Notes under the pieces: generated by a model
The model's input: only the letters and a program-made list of their open reading frames with translations
Databases searched by the model: none
What the model was told of the DNA's origin: nothing
Translations under genes and position numbers: made by a program
From: Enhygromyxa salina
GTDB taxonomy: Bacteria > Myxococcota_A > Polyangia > Nannocystales > Nannocystaceae
DNA length: 64,000 nt
NCBI RefSeq assembly: GCF_000737335.2
Contig: NZ_JMCC02000035.1
Coordinates: 1 to 64,000 of the forward strand
Direction of reading: 5' to 3'
Shown here: positions 48,304 to 56,892 of the stretch, piece by piece
Position numbering within the stretch: the first letter of the stretch is position 1
Layout: each line of letters begins with the position of its first letter

Positions 48304-50223
48304 TCACCGTCCGCGCCGCACCAGTGACCGCAGCGCCTTGATCGAAAATGGCTTCTCCAGGCGCCGAACCTCCGCGCCCCCCGGCAACCGCAGATCCTTC
48401 CGAGAGAAGTCCCCCCCGGTCATGAACACCAGCTTTCCAAGCACGTCCGGCCGCTCCACCTCGAGCCGCCGATAGACATCCAAGCCCGACAACTCCGGCA
48501 ACACCATGTCGCACAAGATCAGATCCCACTCCTCGTTCAAGATCCGCTCGAGCGCCTCACGCCCATTCGACACTGTCGTCACGTCATGCTGCGCGAGCGC
48601 GTCGCACACCATCTCGCGGATCAGCGGCTCATCATCGACAACGAGCACCCGCACCGCAGGGACCACGCGGTGTCCATCCGACTCCTCGTGGCTGACCCGC
48701 GCCGAAACGCTTGGCACGTCTTCGAGCGCCGACCCCAGCCGCACACGAAAGATCGTGCCGCGATCAACCTCGCTCTCCACCACGATCTCGCCGCCCATCG
48801 CCGCCACGATGCTGTGCGAGATCGCCAACCCAATCCCGGTACCTTCGCCGGCCGGCTTGGTCGTGAAGAAGGGCTCGAAGATCCGCTCGCGGACCCGCTC
48901 GGGCATGCCACAGCCGGTATCGGAGATCGCTATCTCGACCCGGCCATCTTCGAGATCGCGGGTGTCGACCTTGACCAGGTTGTCGCGCGGCGAGCCTGAC
49001 TCGATCGCCTGGCCCGCGTTGACCAACAGGTTCAGGAACACCTGCCCAAGCCGGGCCTCACCGCCGCGGGCGTAGCCGGCCGAGCGATACTCACGCTCGA
49101 CCCGGGCCCGGTGACGGATCTGCACGTCGGCGATCTCGATCGCCGAGTCCAGCAGCGCGTGAACGTCGACGACCTGTCCGTCCTCGTCGTCGGCGCGCCC
49201 AAACCGACCAAGATCCCGCACGATCCGACGAACCCGCTCGGTGCCCTCTTGCGCGCGCCCAAGCAGCTCGCGGACACGGGCCCGCGAGGCCGCGACCGCG
49301 GCCATGTCGTGGCCGGGCAGCTCGCGCATGCGCACCTGTTTGTCGAACTCGTCGATCAGCAGGCCCAGGTTGCCGATCACCCACGACAGCGGGTTGTTGA
49401 TCTCGTGGGCGACGCCAACGGTGAGCGTGCCGACCGTGGCGAGGCGATCGGCAAGAAACATCTGGCTCTGGATCCGCCGCTGCCCGCTGACGTCCCGAAT
49501 GATCGTGATGACTGTGGGCGCGCCGTCGAAGCTCGCGGTGATCGACACGACCTCGCCCACGAAGGTCTCGCCGTCCGGCCGCACGAGCTGCATGTCACGC
49601 GGCGGCGCTGGCTCACCGCTACGCAGCATCTCTTCGATCCGGGCCCGGATCGACGCGACCTCGCTGGGGAGCACGTAGTTGAAGATCGAGGTGCCGATCA
49701 CCTGCTCGGCGTCGGTCAGGCCGAGCTGCCGAACCGCGGCCGGGTTGACGTACACATAGCGGCCCTCGCGATGGACGATGATCGCGTCGGGCGTTGCCTG
49801 CAGGACCGAGCGCAAGGTCAGCTCTGATGCCCGCAGGCGGTCGAACACCGCGCGCGGCGGCTCGGTCCCACCTTTGATCCCGGTGCGTGCGACCTCGATT
49901 CGGAGCTTGATCGCCGCGGCGCTCACTGGCGCGGTCACGCAGTCGTTCGCGCCAGCGCCGAGCGCCGCCCGAGCGCCGTCGAGCCCGCCGCTCGCGACCA
50001 TCGCGATGATCCAGCAGCGTGGCTGTTCGCGCCGAACCATCTCGACGCCTTCGAGCCCGGCGCCGTTGGTCTGATCACAAGCGATGATCGCCAACTCAGC
50101 CAAGTCGGCGCTCAGCGGCGACGCGTTCGTGGTCGCCAGCTCTTTGACTTCATGTTCGTCACGCAGCGCGCGAGCGAGCACGCTTCGACGCGCCGTGTCG
50201 GAGTCGACGATGACTACCCTCAT
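48304..50223 (-). CDS. Hybrid histidine kinase: receiver-PAS-HisKA-HATPase-receiver
   Basis: A 639-residue cytoplasmic kinase. Domain 1 (about 1-118) is a receiver-like fold without the usual phospho-Asp context (LAIIACDQTN). A PAS domain follows (about 140-258: LRSVLQATPDAIIVHREGRY), then HisKA with GVAHEINNPLSW and His273, HATPase_c with NLLVNAGQAIESG, DTGCGMPE and GTGIGLAIS, and a C-terminal receiver (about 518-637) with Asp572 in LILCDMVLPE and Lys in RRLEKPF. ATG start gives the receiver directly; the open frame 50 codons upstream is Arg/Gly-rich and includes a short DNA repeat. No transmembrane segment, so the signal is internal. No separate output protein adjacent. Confidence 0.9.
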   Translation of the reverse strand: MRVVIVDSDTARRSVLARALRDEHEVKELATTNASPLSADLAELAIIACDQTNGAGLEGVEMVRREQPRCWIIAMVASGGLDGARAALGAGANDCVTAPVSAAAIKLRIEVARTGIKGGTEPPRAVFDRLRASELTLRSVLQATPDAIIVHREGRYVYVNPAAVRQLGLTDAEQVIGTSIFNYVLPSEVASIRARIEEMLRSGEPAPPRDMQLVRPDGETFVGEVVSITASFDGAPTVITIIRDVSGQRRIQSQMFLADRLATVGTLTVGVAHEINNPLSWVIGNLGLLIDEFDKQVRMRELPGHDMAAVAASRARVRELLGRAQEGTERVRRIVRDLGRFGRADDEDGQVVDVHALLDSAIEIADVQIRHRARVEREYRSAGYARGGEARLGQVFLNLLVNAGQAIESGSPRDNLVKVDTRDLEDGRVEIAISDTGCGMPERVRERIFEPFFTTKPAGEGTGIGLAISHSIVAAMGGEIVVESEVDRGTIFRVRLGSALEDVPSVSARVSHEESDGHRVVPAVRVLVVDDEPLIREMVCDALAQHDVTTVSNGREALERILNEEWDLILCDMVLPELSGLDVYRRLEVERPDVLGKLVFMTGGDFSRKDLRLPGGAEVRRLEKPFSIKALRSLVRRGR

Positions 50224-50376
50224 TGTCGCGCGCGCCCTTGGACCACGTGGTCCGACAATACCACCGCCGGTGCCCCACGGCCCCGGCGCGAAGCCGCGCA
50301 TGCGTCTGGCGTGCGATGGAAGCGCCCGCCGACCCCGGTCGCCAACCAGCTCGCCAACCAGCTCGCCAACCAACCT

Positions 50377-51084
50377 CTACGGGTACGTGCAGATCCCGAC
50401 ACCCGGCTGCTCTGGAATCTCCTTGCACGTTGACCCAGGCGAGCAGCTGTCGTTGAGCGGATCGCAGACTAGCGCGCAGTGATCCGGGTCCATCGCGCCC
50501 TCGAGGATCAGCCCGCACACCGGGTTGGTACCGAGCGGGCCCGCCGGGCAGTCCGCGTCAATGGCACATGGTGCCGAGCAAAGGTCGCCCGTGATCCCGT
50601 TGATCGACACCGGGATGCTGGGCATGGCGCACATGTTTGGATCCCATGGATCCGCGCCGCCGCCAGTTGTCGTTGGATCGCCGTCGCCGTCACCGTCGCC
50701 GTCGCCGTCCCCACCCCCGAGCGTGCACTCGCCGTTCTCGCAGACGAGCCCCGGAGCGCACTGACCGTTGTTGCAAGGACAGCCAAAGTCGCCGGGCGGA
50801 CAGCTCGTGTCAGCGTCACCATCGCCGCTGGGATCACCGTCGCCGTCGCCGCTGGTGGTGGTCGGATCGCCGTCACCGTCACCGTCACCGTCACCGTCAC
50901 CGTCACCGTTGCCAGAGCTCTCGGTCTCTTCTTCTTGGCCATTGTCCGCCGAGCCATTGAAGGTCGCTTGTGTCGAGAACGACCCGAATGACAGGCCACC
51001 ATCGTCGTCACCGCTCGTACAGCTGAGCGCGGGCAACGAGAACAAGATTGAAGTGACACTGAGTTGAATGACGCGCTTTGACAT
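50377..51084 (-). CDS. Gly-Asp-linker lipoprotein with Cys-rich modules
   Basis: A 235-residue lipoprotein (signal MSKRVIQLSVTSILFSLPAL, acylated Cys22). The mature part alternates Gly-Asp repeats (about 60-72, 79-90, 129-139) with short Cys-rich modules: CPPGDFGCPCNNGQCAPGLV and a second at the C-terminus (CSAPCAIDADCPAGPLGTNP ... CTYP). The pattern is typical for Nannocystineae surface lipoproteins, where GD linkers separate small disulfide knobs. No enzymatic motif; function unknown. It starts upstream of the hybrid kinase gene on the same strand (153 bp gap holding about three 12-bp CGCCAACCAGCT repeats). Confidence 0.78.
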   Translation of the reverse strand: MSKRVIQLSVTSILFSLPALSCTSGDDDGGLSFGSFSTQATFNGSADNGQEEETESSGNGDGDGDGDGDGDGDPTTTSGDGDGDPSGDGDADTSCPPGDFGCPCNNGQCAPGLVCENGECTLGGGDGDGDGDGDGDPTTTGGGADPWDPNMCAMPSIPVSINGITGDLCSAPCAIDADCPAGPLGTNPVCGLILEGAMDPDHCALVCDPLNDSCSPGSTCKEIPEQPGVGICTYP

Positions 51085-51207
51085 GACCAAGTCCGCTCCA
51101 GGTAGGTTGGATCTCACACACAGTACCACCTGGACCACCGGGTGTTCAGTCGATCTCGCAGCACCATTTTCTGCGACGACACCCCAAGCGGAACTACGTA
51201 AGCCACC

Positions 51208-52233
51208 TCAACGGCGCGGAGGCGCCCAAATCCAGCCGTCTTCGAGCCACAGGTCACCCAATTCATCGACGGCTCGGGCGAGCCGCTCGGGCTGCGCGAC
51301 GTGGTCGTGGGCGGGCGCTTCGGCCGGTCCAGATGCCGAACCACCGCATTCGACCGCGTCGGGTTCCAGCAAGTCGTCCGGTCCGGTCCAGCCCTCGCGG
51401 GCCCAAAAGTAAGCAGTAAAAGCGGACACCACCGCGTGGAACACGTGAACATTGCGAACGACGAGATCGGGCCAGACCCGGTCGAACTCGAGGCCCTCGA
51501 CGAGCCGGCCAAGCGCCTCGAGCACGGCCGTTCGCCGCTCCCAAGTCTGCGGATCCGAGCCGTGACGGGTCCGTCGCTCCTGGCGAGGCCCAAACAGCCG
51601 AATCAAGGTCGCGCGCGGGTGAACCTCGAGCAAGTTCTCGTTGAGGCGCAACCGCGGGGACAGGGCCCGGCGCAGGTACGCTGCCCGGGCGGCGAGTGGC
51701 CCCATGCCCTGTCCCAGCGACTCGCGCGGCGCGAGCGTGGCGCGCTCGAGCAGCAGCTCCGTCGCACGCTGGGTGTAGGGCGTGATGGCGGGCTTACCTG
51801 GGTCGCTGCGGCCCGTGCGGATCACCAGATAGCCGCCGTGCCGCCGCATCCACGCGACGACCGGAACCGTGCAGGCCTCGATCCCGGGACACTGCAATTG
51901 ACAGCGGACGCAGGGCGGCAGCGTCAGCGGCGCGTCGATCGCCGTGACCGTGTGCTCATCAACCCACCGGTCGACCCAGCGCAGCAACACCTCGTCACGA
52001 AACGGCGCCTCGGCGTCGTCCCCCTCTTCGACCTCACCGCCGCCGCGCTGGCCCCAGCGCGCGCGCGCCTCGGCCAGCGTGATCTTCGGCGCGCCGACAC
52101 CGTCGAGCTCGAGTCGGGCGACGGCGGTGGTCTTGCCTCGTCCGCCGCCCAAGCTCACGCCAACGAACCGGCGAAATCCCGCTCGGGCGCCGGTTGTTGG
52201 ACGCGGTGCCGCGGGTGTCAGCGGTGAGCTCAC
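51208..52233 (-). CDS. DUF429 family protein (predicted RNase H-fold nuclease)
   Basis: A 341-residue protein resembling DUF429. FVGVSLGGGRGKTTAVARLE (about 21-40) is the first strand pair, where an Asp is usual in the family but Ser is seen here; VTAIDAPLTLPPC (about 97-109) holds the conserved IDAP motif, followed by Cys-rich RCQLQCPGIEAC, and ENLLEVHPRATLIRLFG (about 195-211) is the E-hP motif. The fold is predicted to be RNase H-like; activity is not proven for the family. GTG start overlaps the stop of the UPF0158 gene (GTGA), so the two are translationally coupled. Confidence 0.72.
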   Translation of the reverse strand: MSSPLTPAAPRPTTGARAGFRRFVGVSLGGGRGKTTAVARLELDGVGAPKITLAEARARWGQRGGGEVEEGDDAEAPFRDEVLLRWVDRWVDEHTVTAIDAPLTLPPCVRCQLQCPGIEACTVPVVAWMRRHGGYLVIRTGRSDPGKPAITPYTQRATELLLERATLAPRESLGQGMGPLAARAAYLRRALSPRLRLNENLLEVHPRATLIRLFGPRQERRTRHGSDPQTWERRTAVLEALGRLVEGLEFDRVWPDLVVRNVHVFHAVVSAFTAYFWAREGWTGPDDLLEPDAVECGGSASGPAEAPAHDHVAQPERLARAVDELGDLWLEDGWIWAPPRR

Positions 52234-52865
52234 TCGTGGACCGAGGGCATTCGCTCGGCCAAGAAGCGCAGGTAGGCGATCGCAGCCGGGAGCTCCAGCG
52301 CAGGCAGCTGCTCGACGAGATCTTTGGCCTTGCTGCGCAGGGTCTCTGTGGGCCCCTCGCCGCGACGCCCAACCGGCTTTTCTAGCGGGACGTCGGGCTC
52401 GGTTGGCTGGTCGGGGCTTCCCCACGGCGGGTTCTCGCCAAGCGCGATGTCCTTCGTGCGCAACCAACTATTGATGTAGATGTGCAGCAAGGTCGCGCGA
52501 TAGCTAAACCAGCGATCTCGCTCGACGGGGTACGACAACAACACGTCTTTGAACCGGCGAAACGCGCCCTTGCCATCGATCGCGAGGACCAACCGGTCGC
52601 GCAGCGCCTTGTCTTCGACGGAGGCGACGAAGCGCTCCATCCAGCGGTACTGCTCGCGCGAAGAGGCGGGATCGAGGTGGACGAAGCCCGCGGGGTTGCG
52701 CCGGATCGACAGGCGCTTTTCATCGTCCTCGGGCCGGCTGTCGACGATCGTCGCGACTTGGCCAGTCTCGAGATCGAGGTAGCTGTGGGTCTCGGGGGCG
52801 TTGTGCTCGAAAGCGGTCTCGAGCGCAGACCAATCAGGTTTGGATGCAGAGGGATCGACACGCAT
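52230..52865 (-). CDS. UPF0158 family protein
   Basis: A 211-residue protein that fits UPF0158: HSYLDLETGQVATIVD near the start, HLDPASSREQYRWMERFVAS, and AFRRFKDVLLSYPVERDRWF (about 101-120), the family's most typical phrase. Function of UPF0158 is not known. The C-terminal 60 residues are an extension with a Pro/Glu spacer and a helical end (TLRSKAKDLVEQLPALELPA). It is the first gene of a coupled pair with the DUF429 protein. Upstream 292 bp to the coiled-coil gene carry no visible gene or RNA. Confidence 0.75.
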   Translation of the reverse strand: MRVDPSASKPDWSALETAFEHNAPETHSYLDLETGQVATIVDSRPEDDEKRLSIRRNPAGFVHLDPASSREQYRWMERFVASVEDKALRDRLVLAIDGKGAFRRFKDVLLSYPVERDRWFSYRATLLHIYINSWLRTKDIALGENPPWGSPDQPTEPDVPLEKPVGRRGEGPTETLRSKAKDLVEQLPALELPAAIAYLRFLAERMPSVHE

Positions 52866-53157
52866 GTTTAATCTTCTTCTTCCTCGAATTGCCGAGCGGA
52901 CGAACCCAAGTTGGTCAGACAGGGGCCTGAGTGCCGGCTCACAGAGCCAGCGGGGGGATGCTCGGTGTTGTGGTCAGCCGCTGGTCAGGCGGCGGGTCGG
53001 TGCTGCGCGGATCAGTCCGCGCCCGGCCAGCATAGATCCTGTCCAAGAGGGCGGGCAAGCACGCTCGCGCCAAAACCGCTGAGTTCGACCGATTTTGGAG
53101 CGAAGTCCGCCGCTCGACCCAAGGGCCACGACCTCTGAACAAGTGGCGCGGTCGCCC

Positions 53158-54630
53158 TCAGAGCGAGCGGCGCAAGCTGGATAGCTCGCGGTGCAGTGCC
53201 AGCGCCGAGAGCCGGCCACCTCGCTCGAGCTTGCGCAGCAGATGTTCGAGCTTGGCCTTGGCCTGCATCCACTCGCGCGCCTGCGCAGGTGTCGGACCGT
53301 CGCTGTCAGGCTGGCCAAGCGGCTCGCCGGGACCGTAGAGCGACCCGGGACCGAGCTCGGCTCCGCCGCCCAGCTCACCCTCGGCTCCCTCCGCGTGCAG
53401 TTGCTCGAGTCGCTCGATCTGCTCGTCGTGGTCCTCGAGCTCGAGCTCGGCGCGCTCGAGCTGGGCCCGCAAGCTGGCGACTTCGGCCTCGAGCAGCTCG
53501 ACGGGCCGGGCACGCACGTGCTCGAGTTCACCGCGGACGCGCTCGAGCTCCCAGCGCAGTGACTGCTCGCGCGCCAGGGCTTCGTCGAGCCGCGGGCCAT
53601 CCCCGCCAACGAGCTCGCCCAGCTCTGGAGCGGGCCCACCCGCGAGCGCCCCGATCAGCGCCCCAACTTTGTCCAGCGCCCCAACTTTGTCAGCGTCCGT
53701 CCGCGACTGATTCGCCTCGCGGAGCGCGTCGCCCAAGCTCGCAATCCGATCTTCGGCCTGCTCGAGCTGTTCGAGCTGCGCCTGACGCTCGATCGCGTGC
53801 ATGTCCGTTCGGCGCTGAGCCTCGGCGAGCTGGGCGCGAAGGGCCGCGATCTCCTCGGTCTCGGCCCGCGCGCTGCCGGGCCCCGCGATCTCACGCGGTC
53901 CGTCGGGCGTCGCGCTGGGGAGCTCGACGAAGGTCACCCCCTCGCCCGGCGAGCTCCCGCCAATGACCGCGATGAACGCTTCGAACCGAGGAGTGGGCGT
54001 GCCCAGCGTGTTGTCGACCTCGATCCCGACTTCGGGATCCGCCTCGCCCCCGCTGCCCCCATCGCCGTCGCCATCGCCGTCGCCGTCGCCAAGCTCGAGG
54101 ATGGGGCCAAAATCATAGAACGCGACCATGCCCGGCCGCGTGAGCCCATAGATGCGTCCGTCCCCGAACAGCTCCTCGACCAGCCCGGCCAGCTGTTCGT
54201 AGGTCTCGTCTTCGTCGTGACCGCAGCTGCGGGTCAGGATCACGCTGCGGGTTGGGTCGTCCTCGGCGCGCTCGCCAAGGATCTCCAGCAAGGCCTCGAT
54301 CGAGCCTGGGTCGGTGTCGTCGAGGTTGAGCAGGGCGACCTTCCAGTCTTCCTCGCTCGCGAGCTCGACCGCGTCGTCGAGCCCGATGAACACGGTCCCG
54401 CTGTGCGCGCGGGCGAAGCTGGCCGCCCGCCGATCATTATGAAGGGCGACCCACGCACTGGCGTCGCCGCCGTCGCCCGGGATCAGCTCCGCCAGCAGGA
54501 CCGCGAGCGGCCCCTCGATGCCCGCGTGCAGCACCCCCTCGAGTTCGCGGTCGCAGACAATCCGATTACGCCCGCGCCACAGCTGCTCGAGGAACTGATA
54601 GCGCGCGGCCCAACGACGCTCGTCGCCCAT
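53158..54630 (-). CDS. Coiled-coil protein with N-terminal alpha/beta domain
   Basis: A 490-residue protein without a known family. Residues about 1-175 alternate beta strands and helices (WKVALLNLDDTDPGSIEALL; SVILTRSCGHDEDETYEQLA), like a Rossmann-type domain but without a clear cofactor motif. A Gly-Asp run (LGDGDGDGDGDGG, about 183-195) follows, unusual for a protein with no signal peptide. About 265-430 is a long heptad-rich coiled coil (EIAALRAQLAEAQRRTD; ELERVRGELEHVRA; AEVASLRAQLERAELELEDH). Within it DKVGA is duplicated (DKVGALDKVGAL) by a short DNA duplication. C-terminal basic helix. Divergent from prfA. May be a cytoskeletal or scaffold protein. Confidence 0.6.
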   Translation of the reverse strand: MGDERRWAARYQFLEQLWRGRNRIVCDRELEGVLHAGIEGPLAVLLAELIPGDGGDASAWVALHNDRRAASFARAHSGTVFIGLDDAVELASEEDWKVALLNLDDTDPGSIEALLEILGERAEDDPTRSVILTRSCGHDEDETYEQLAGLVEELFGDGRIYGLTRPGMVAFYDFGPILELGDGDGDGDGDGGSGGEADPEVGIEVDNTLGTPTPRFEAFIAVIGGSSPGEGVTFVELPSATPDGPREIAGPGSARAETEEIAALRAQLAEAQRRTDMHAIERQAQLEQLEQAEDRIASLGDALREANQSRTDADKVGALDKVGALIGALAGGPAPELGELVGGDGPRLDEALAREQSLRWELERVRGELEHVRARPVELLEAEVASLRAQLERAELELEDHDEQIERLEQLHAEGAEGELGGGAELGPGSLYGPGEPLGQPDSDGPTPAQAREWMQAKAKLEHLLRKLERGGRLSALALHRELSSLRRSL

Positions 54631-54759
54631 GGCGCATGAGTCATACCCGGCCCTATCTCGCGAGGCAATGATCGGGCGAGCCCGGCCCTGGACCCCCGTT
54701 GCTGGGGTGTGGACGCGATGCTAAGCATGGCGACCTGCGGGCCAGGAGCCGCGCTCGCC

Positions 54760-55836
54760 ATGCAACCCAAGCTTCGCGCCAAGATAGAAAGCATCGCCGA
54801 GCGTCACGAGGAGCTCAGCGAAATGATCTGCGACCCCGGGATCATGGCTGACAAGCGGCGCTTCCTCGAGCTGTCGCGCGAGCACGTCGACCTGAGCGCC
54901 GTCGCCATGGCGTTCGCGCGCCTGCTCGAGTTCGAGCAGCAGCTCGAACAAGCCCGCGAGCTGCTCGACGACCCCGACATGCGCGAGCTCGCCCAGGACG
55001 ACATCCGCGAGCTCGAGCAGAGCGTGTCGGACACCACCGCCGAGCTGATGAAGCGGCTCACGCCCAAGGATCCAAACGACGGCAAGAACTCGATCCTCGA
55101 GATCCGCGCCGGACCCGGGGGCGACGAGGCCGGCCTGTTCGTCGCGGATCTGTGGCGCATGTACAACCGCTACGCGGAGCGCCACAACCTCACGATCGAC
55201 CAGGTCGAGTTCTCGGAGAACTCGGCGGGCGGCTTCAAAGAGGTCAGCGGCCGGGTCTGCGGTCGTGACGTCTACGCCAAGCTCAAGTACGAGCGCGGCG
55301 TGCATCGGGTCCAGCGGGTCCCAGCGACCGAGTCACAGGGCCGGATTCACACCTCGACCGCGACCGTCGCCGTGATGCCCGAGGCCGAAGAGATCGACAT
55401 CCACATCGATCCAAGCGACCTCGAATTCACGGCGATGCGCTCGAGCGGCTCGGGCGGCCAGCACGTCAACACCACCGACTCCGCGGTCCGCGTGGTCCAC
55501 GGTCCAACCGGCATCGCGGTCCGCTGTGACCAAGAAAAGTCGCAGATCAAGAACCGCGAGCTGGCCCTGCAGCGGCTGCGCTCGAAGCTGCTCGAGATCG
55601 AGATCGAGAAGGCCGAGACCGAGCGCGCCGCCAATCGCCGCCAGCAGATCGGCACCGGCGATCGCTCCGAGAAGATCCGCACCTACAACTATCCGCAGGA
55701 CCGTGTCACCGACCACCGCATTGGCGTGACCCGGCACAACCTCTCGGGCTTCATGGACGGCGACATCGACGACATCCTCGCCAGCCTGCGCCAAGACGAA
55801 GAGGCCGCGCGCATGAGCGAGATGGCCGGGGGCTGA
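54760..55836 (+). CDS. prfA: Peptide chain release factor 1
   Basis: A 358-residue release factor, the normal length (E. coli 360). It ends translation at UAA and UAG. The codon-reading tripeptide is PAT (188-190) in RVPATESQGRIHTS, specific for RF1 (RF2 has SPF), and the catalytic GGQ is 232-234 in SSGSGGQHVN. Start: ATG preceded at 13 bp by AGGAG; an in-frame ATG 17 codons upstream is possible but extends beyond the family N-terminus. The zapA-like gene begins 2 bp after its stop. There is no prmC methyltransferase next to it. Confidence 0.96.
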   Translation: MQPKLRAKIESIAERHEELSEMICDPGIMADKRRFLELSREHVDLSAVAMAFARLLEFEQQLEQARELLDDPDMRELAQDDIRELEQSVSDTTAELMKRLTPKDPNDGKNSILEIRAGPGGDEAGLFVADLWRMYNRYAERHNLTIDQVEFSENSAGGFKEVSGRVCGRDVYAKLKYERGVHRVQRVPATESQGRIHTSTATVAVMPEAEEIDIHIDPSDLEFTAMRSSGSGGQHVNTTDSAVRVVHGPTGIAVRCDQEKSQIKNRELALQRLRSKLLEIEIEKAETERAANRRQQIGTGDRSEKIRTYNYPQDRVTDHRIGVTRHNLSGFMDGDIDDILASLRQDEEAARMSEMAGG

Positions 55837-55838
55837 CG

Positions 55839-56159
55839 TTGAAGCAGTCGGTCAACGTCGAGATCGCTGGGCAGACGCTGTCGATCCGCAGCGACGAGGG
55901 CCCCGAGTATGTCCAAGAGCTGGCCGACTACGTCGACGCCCACCTGCGCGAGCTGAGCGGGAGCCGGCGCAGCTTCTCGCTGCAGCGCGTCGCGCTGCTG
56001 GTCGCGATGCAGATCGCCGACGAGTTGTTTCGTGAGAAGGATCTGCGCCAGCGCTACCGGGCCCGCGTCGAAGCCCGGCTCGCGGGGCTCGAGGCCGCGT
56101 TCGCGGCCCACGAGGCCCAGCTAAACGCGCTCGAGTCCGGTGATCCGAGCGCCTCATGA
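55839..56159 (+). CDS. zapA: Cell division protein ZapA
   Basis: A 106-residue protein: MKQSVNVEIAGQTLSIRSDE is the N-terminal beta domain, GPEYVQELADYVDAHLREL and VALLVAMQIADELFREKDL the long helices that form the dimer/tetramer coiled coil. ZapA binds FtsZ and stabilises the Z ring. TTG start 2 bp after prfA indicates co-translation. The last codons and TGA (ATGACCCCC) coincide with the first base pairs of the 155-bp tandem repeat array, so the repeat begins in the coding sequence. Length is normal for the family (about 100), so the repeat has not truncated it visibly. Confidence 0.85.
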   Translation: MKQSVNVEIAGQTLSIRSDEGPEYVQELADYVDAHLRELSGSRRSFSLQRVALLVAMQIADELFREKDLRQRYRARVEARLAGLEAAFAAHEAQLNALESGDPSAS

Positions 56160-56775
56160 CCCCCACAGCCGCCTTCGCACCTCGGGGTCACTCGCTTCGC
56201 TCGCTCCCAAGGGGCCGTTTGTTCGCAGGGGCATGATTGGCCCCCTAGAAGGGGGCTCTCGTCTGGGCACCTGGAGCTGGGTGGGGGGCTCTTCATTTAC
56301 GTGGTCGATTATGACCCCCACAGCCGCCTTCGCACTTCGCGGTCACTCGCTTCGCTCGCTCCCAAGGGGCCGTTTGTTCGCAGGGGCATGATTGGCCCCC
56401 TAGAAGGGGGCTCTCGTCTGGGCACCTGGAGCTGGGTGGGGGGCTCTTCATTTACGTGGTCGATTATGACCCCCACAGCCGCCTTCGCACTTCGCGGTCA
56501 CTCGCTTCGCTCGCTCCCAAGGGGCCGTTTGTTCGCAGGGGCATGATTGGCCCCCTAGAAGGGGGCTCTCGTCTGACCACCTGGCGTTGGGTGGGTGCCT
56601 CTCCATTTACGTGGTCGATTATGACCCCCACAGCCGCCTTCGCACCTCGGGGTCACTCGCTTCGCTCGCTCCCAACGGGCCGTTTGTTCGCATCCGCATG
56701 TGTGGCCCCCTCGAAGGGGGCCCTTGTCTGGGCACCTGGAGCTGGGTGGGGGGCTCTCCATTTACGTGGTCGGCT
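56156..56775 (+). repeat. Four tandem copies of a 155-bp repeat
   Basis: Copies begin at 56156, 56311, 56466 and 56621, each exactly 155 bp. Copies 1-3 are almost identical; copy 3 changes near its right end and copy 4 has more changes (for example CATCCGCATGTGTGG for CAGGGGCATGATTGG). Each has ATGACCCCCACA at its left, CTTCGCTCGCTC, the hairpin GCCCCC-TAGAA-GGGGGC and ends CATTTACGTGGTCGATT. 155 is not a multiple of 3, so it is not a coding repeat. Spacers are absent, so it is not CRISPR. The stem in each copy could fold into an mRNA 3' structure after zapA. Confidence 0.95.
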
Positions 56776-56892
56776 ATGACACCCATGGGAGCTTGGACTT
56801 CGCCGACCGCAGCCGCTGGCGCGTCGGGTCACTTCGCTCCTCGGGCGATGTCCGGGGCGACTGGCGGATGAACATCCCGTAGACTCCAGCAA
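56160..56892. other. Gene-free region between zapA and tyrS
   Basis: 733 bp. It holds the 155-bp tandem array (to 56775), then a block with the 20-bp core (56798-56817) and about 75 bp that must contain the tyrS promoter. No supportable gene; short frames across the array are shadows of the repeat. Confidence 0.8.
56798..56817 (+). repeat. 20-bp dispersed repeat core, copy 4
   Basis: CTTCGCCGACCGCAGCCGCT, one base from the copies at 21.15 and 25.68 kb, right after the 155-bp array and 75 bp before tyrS. The sequence before it (GAGCTTGGA) matches the flank at 25.6 kb. Confidence 0.78.

Noticed and set aside
52866..53157. tRNA or small RNA gene between UPF0158 and the coiled-coil gene
   Set aside because: No cloverleaf, CCA end or terminator was found by eye.
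56156..56775. CRISPR array
   Set aside because: The whole 155-bp period is conserved; there are no unique spacers and no cas genes.
56140..56779. Three overlapping short frames with nearly identical proteins after zapA
   Set aside because: They are produced by the 155-bp non-coding tandem repeat, whose period is not a multiple of three.
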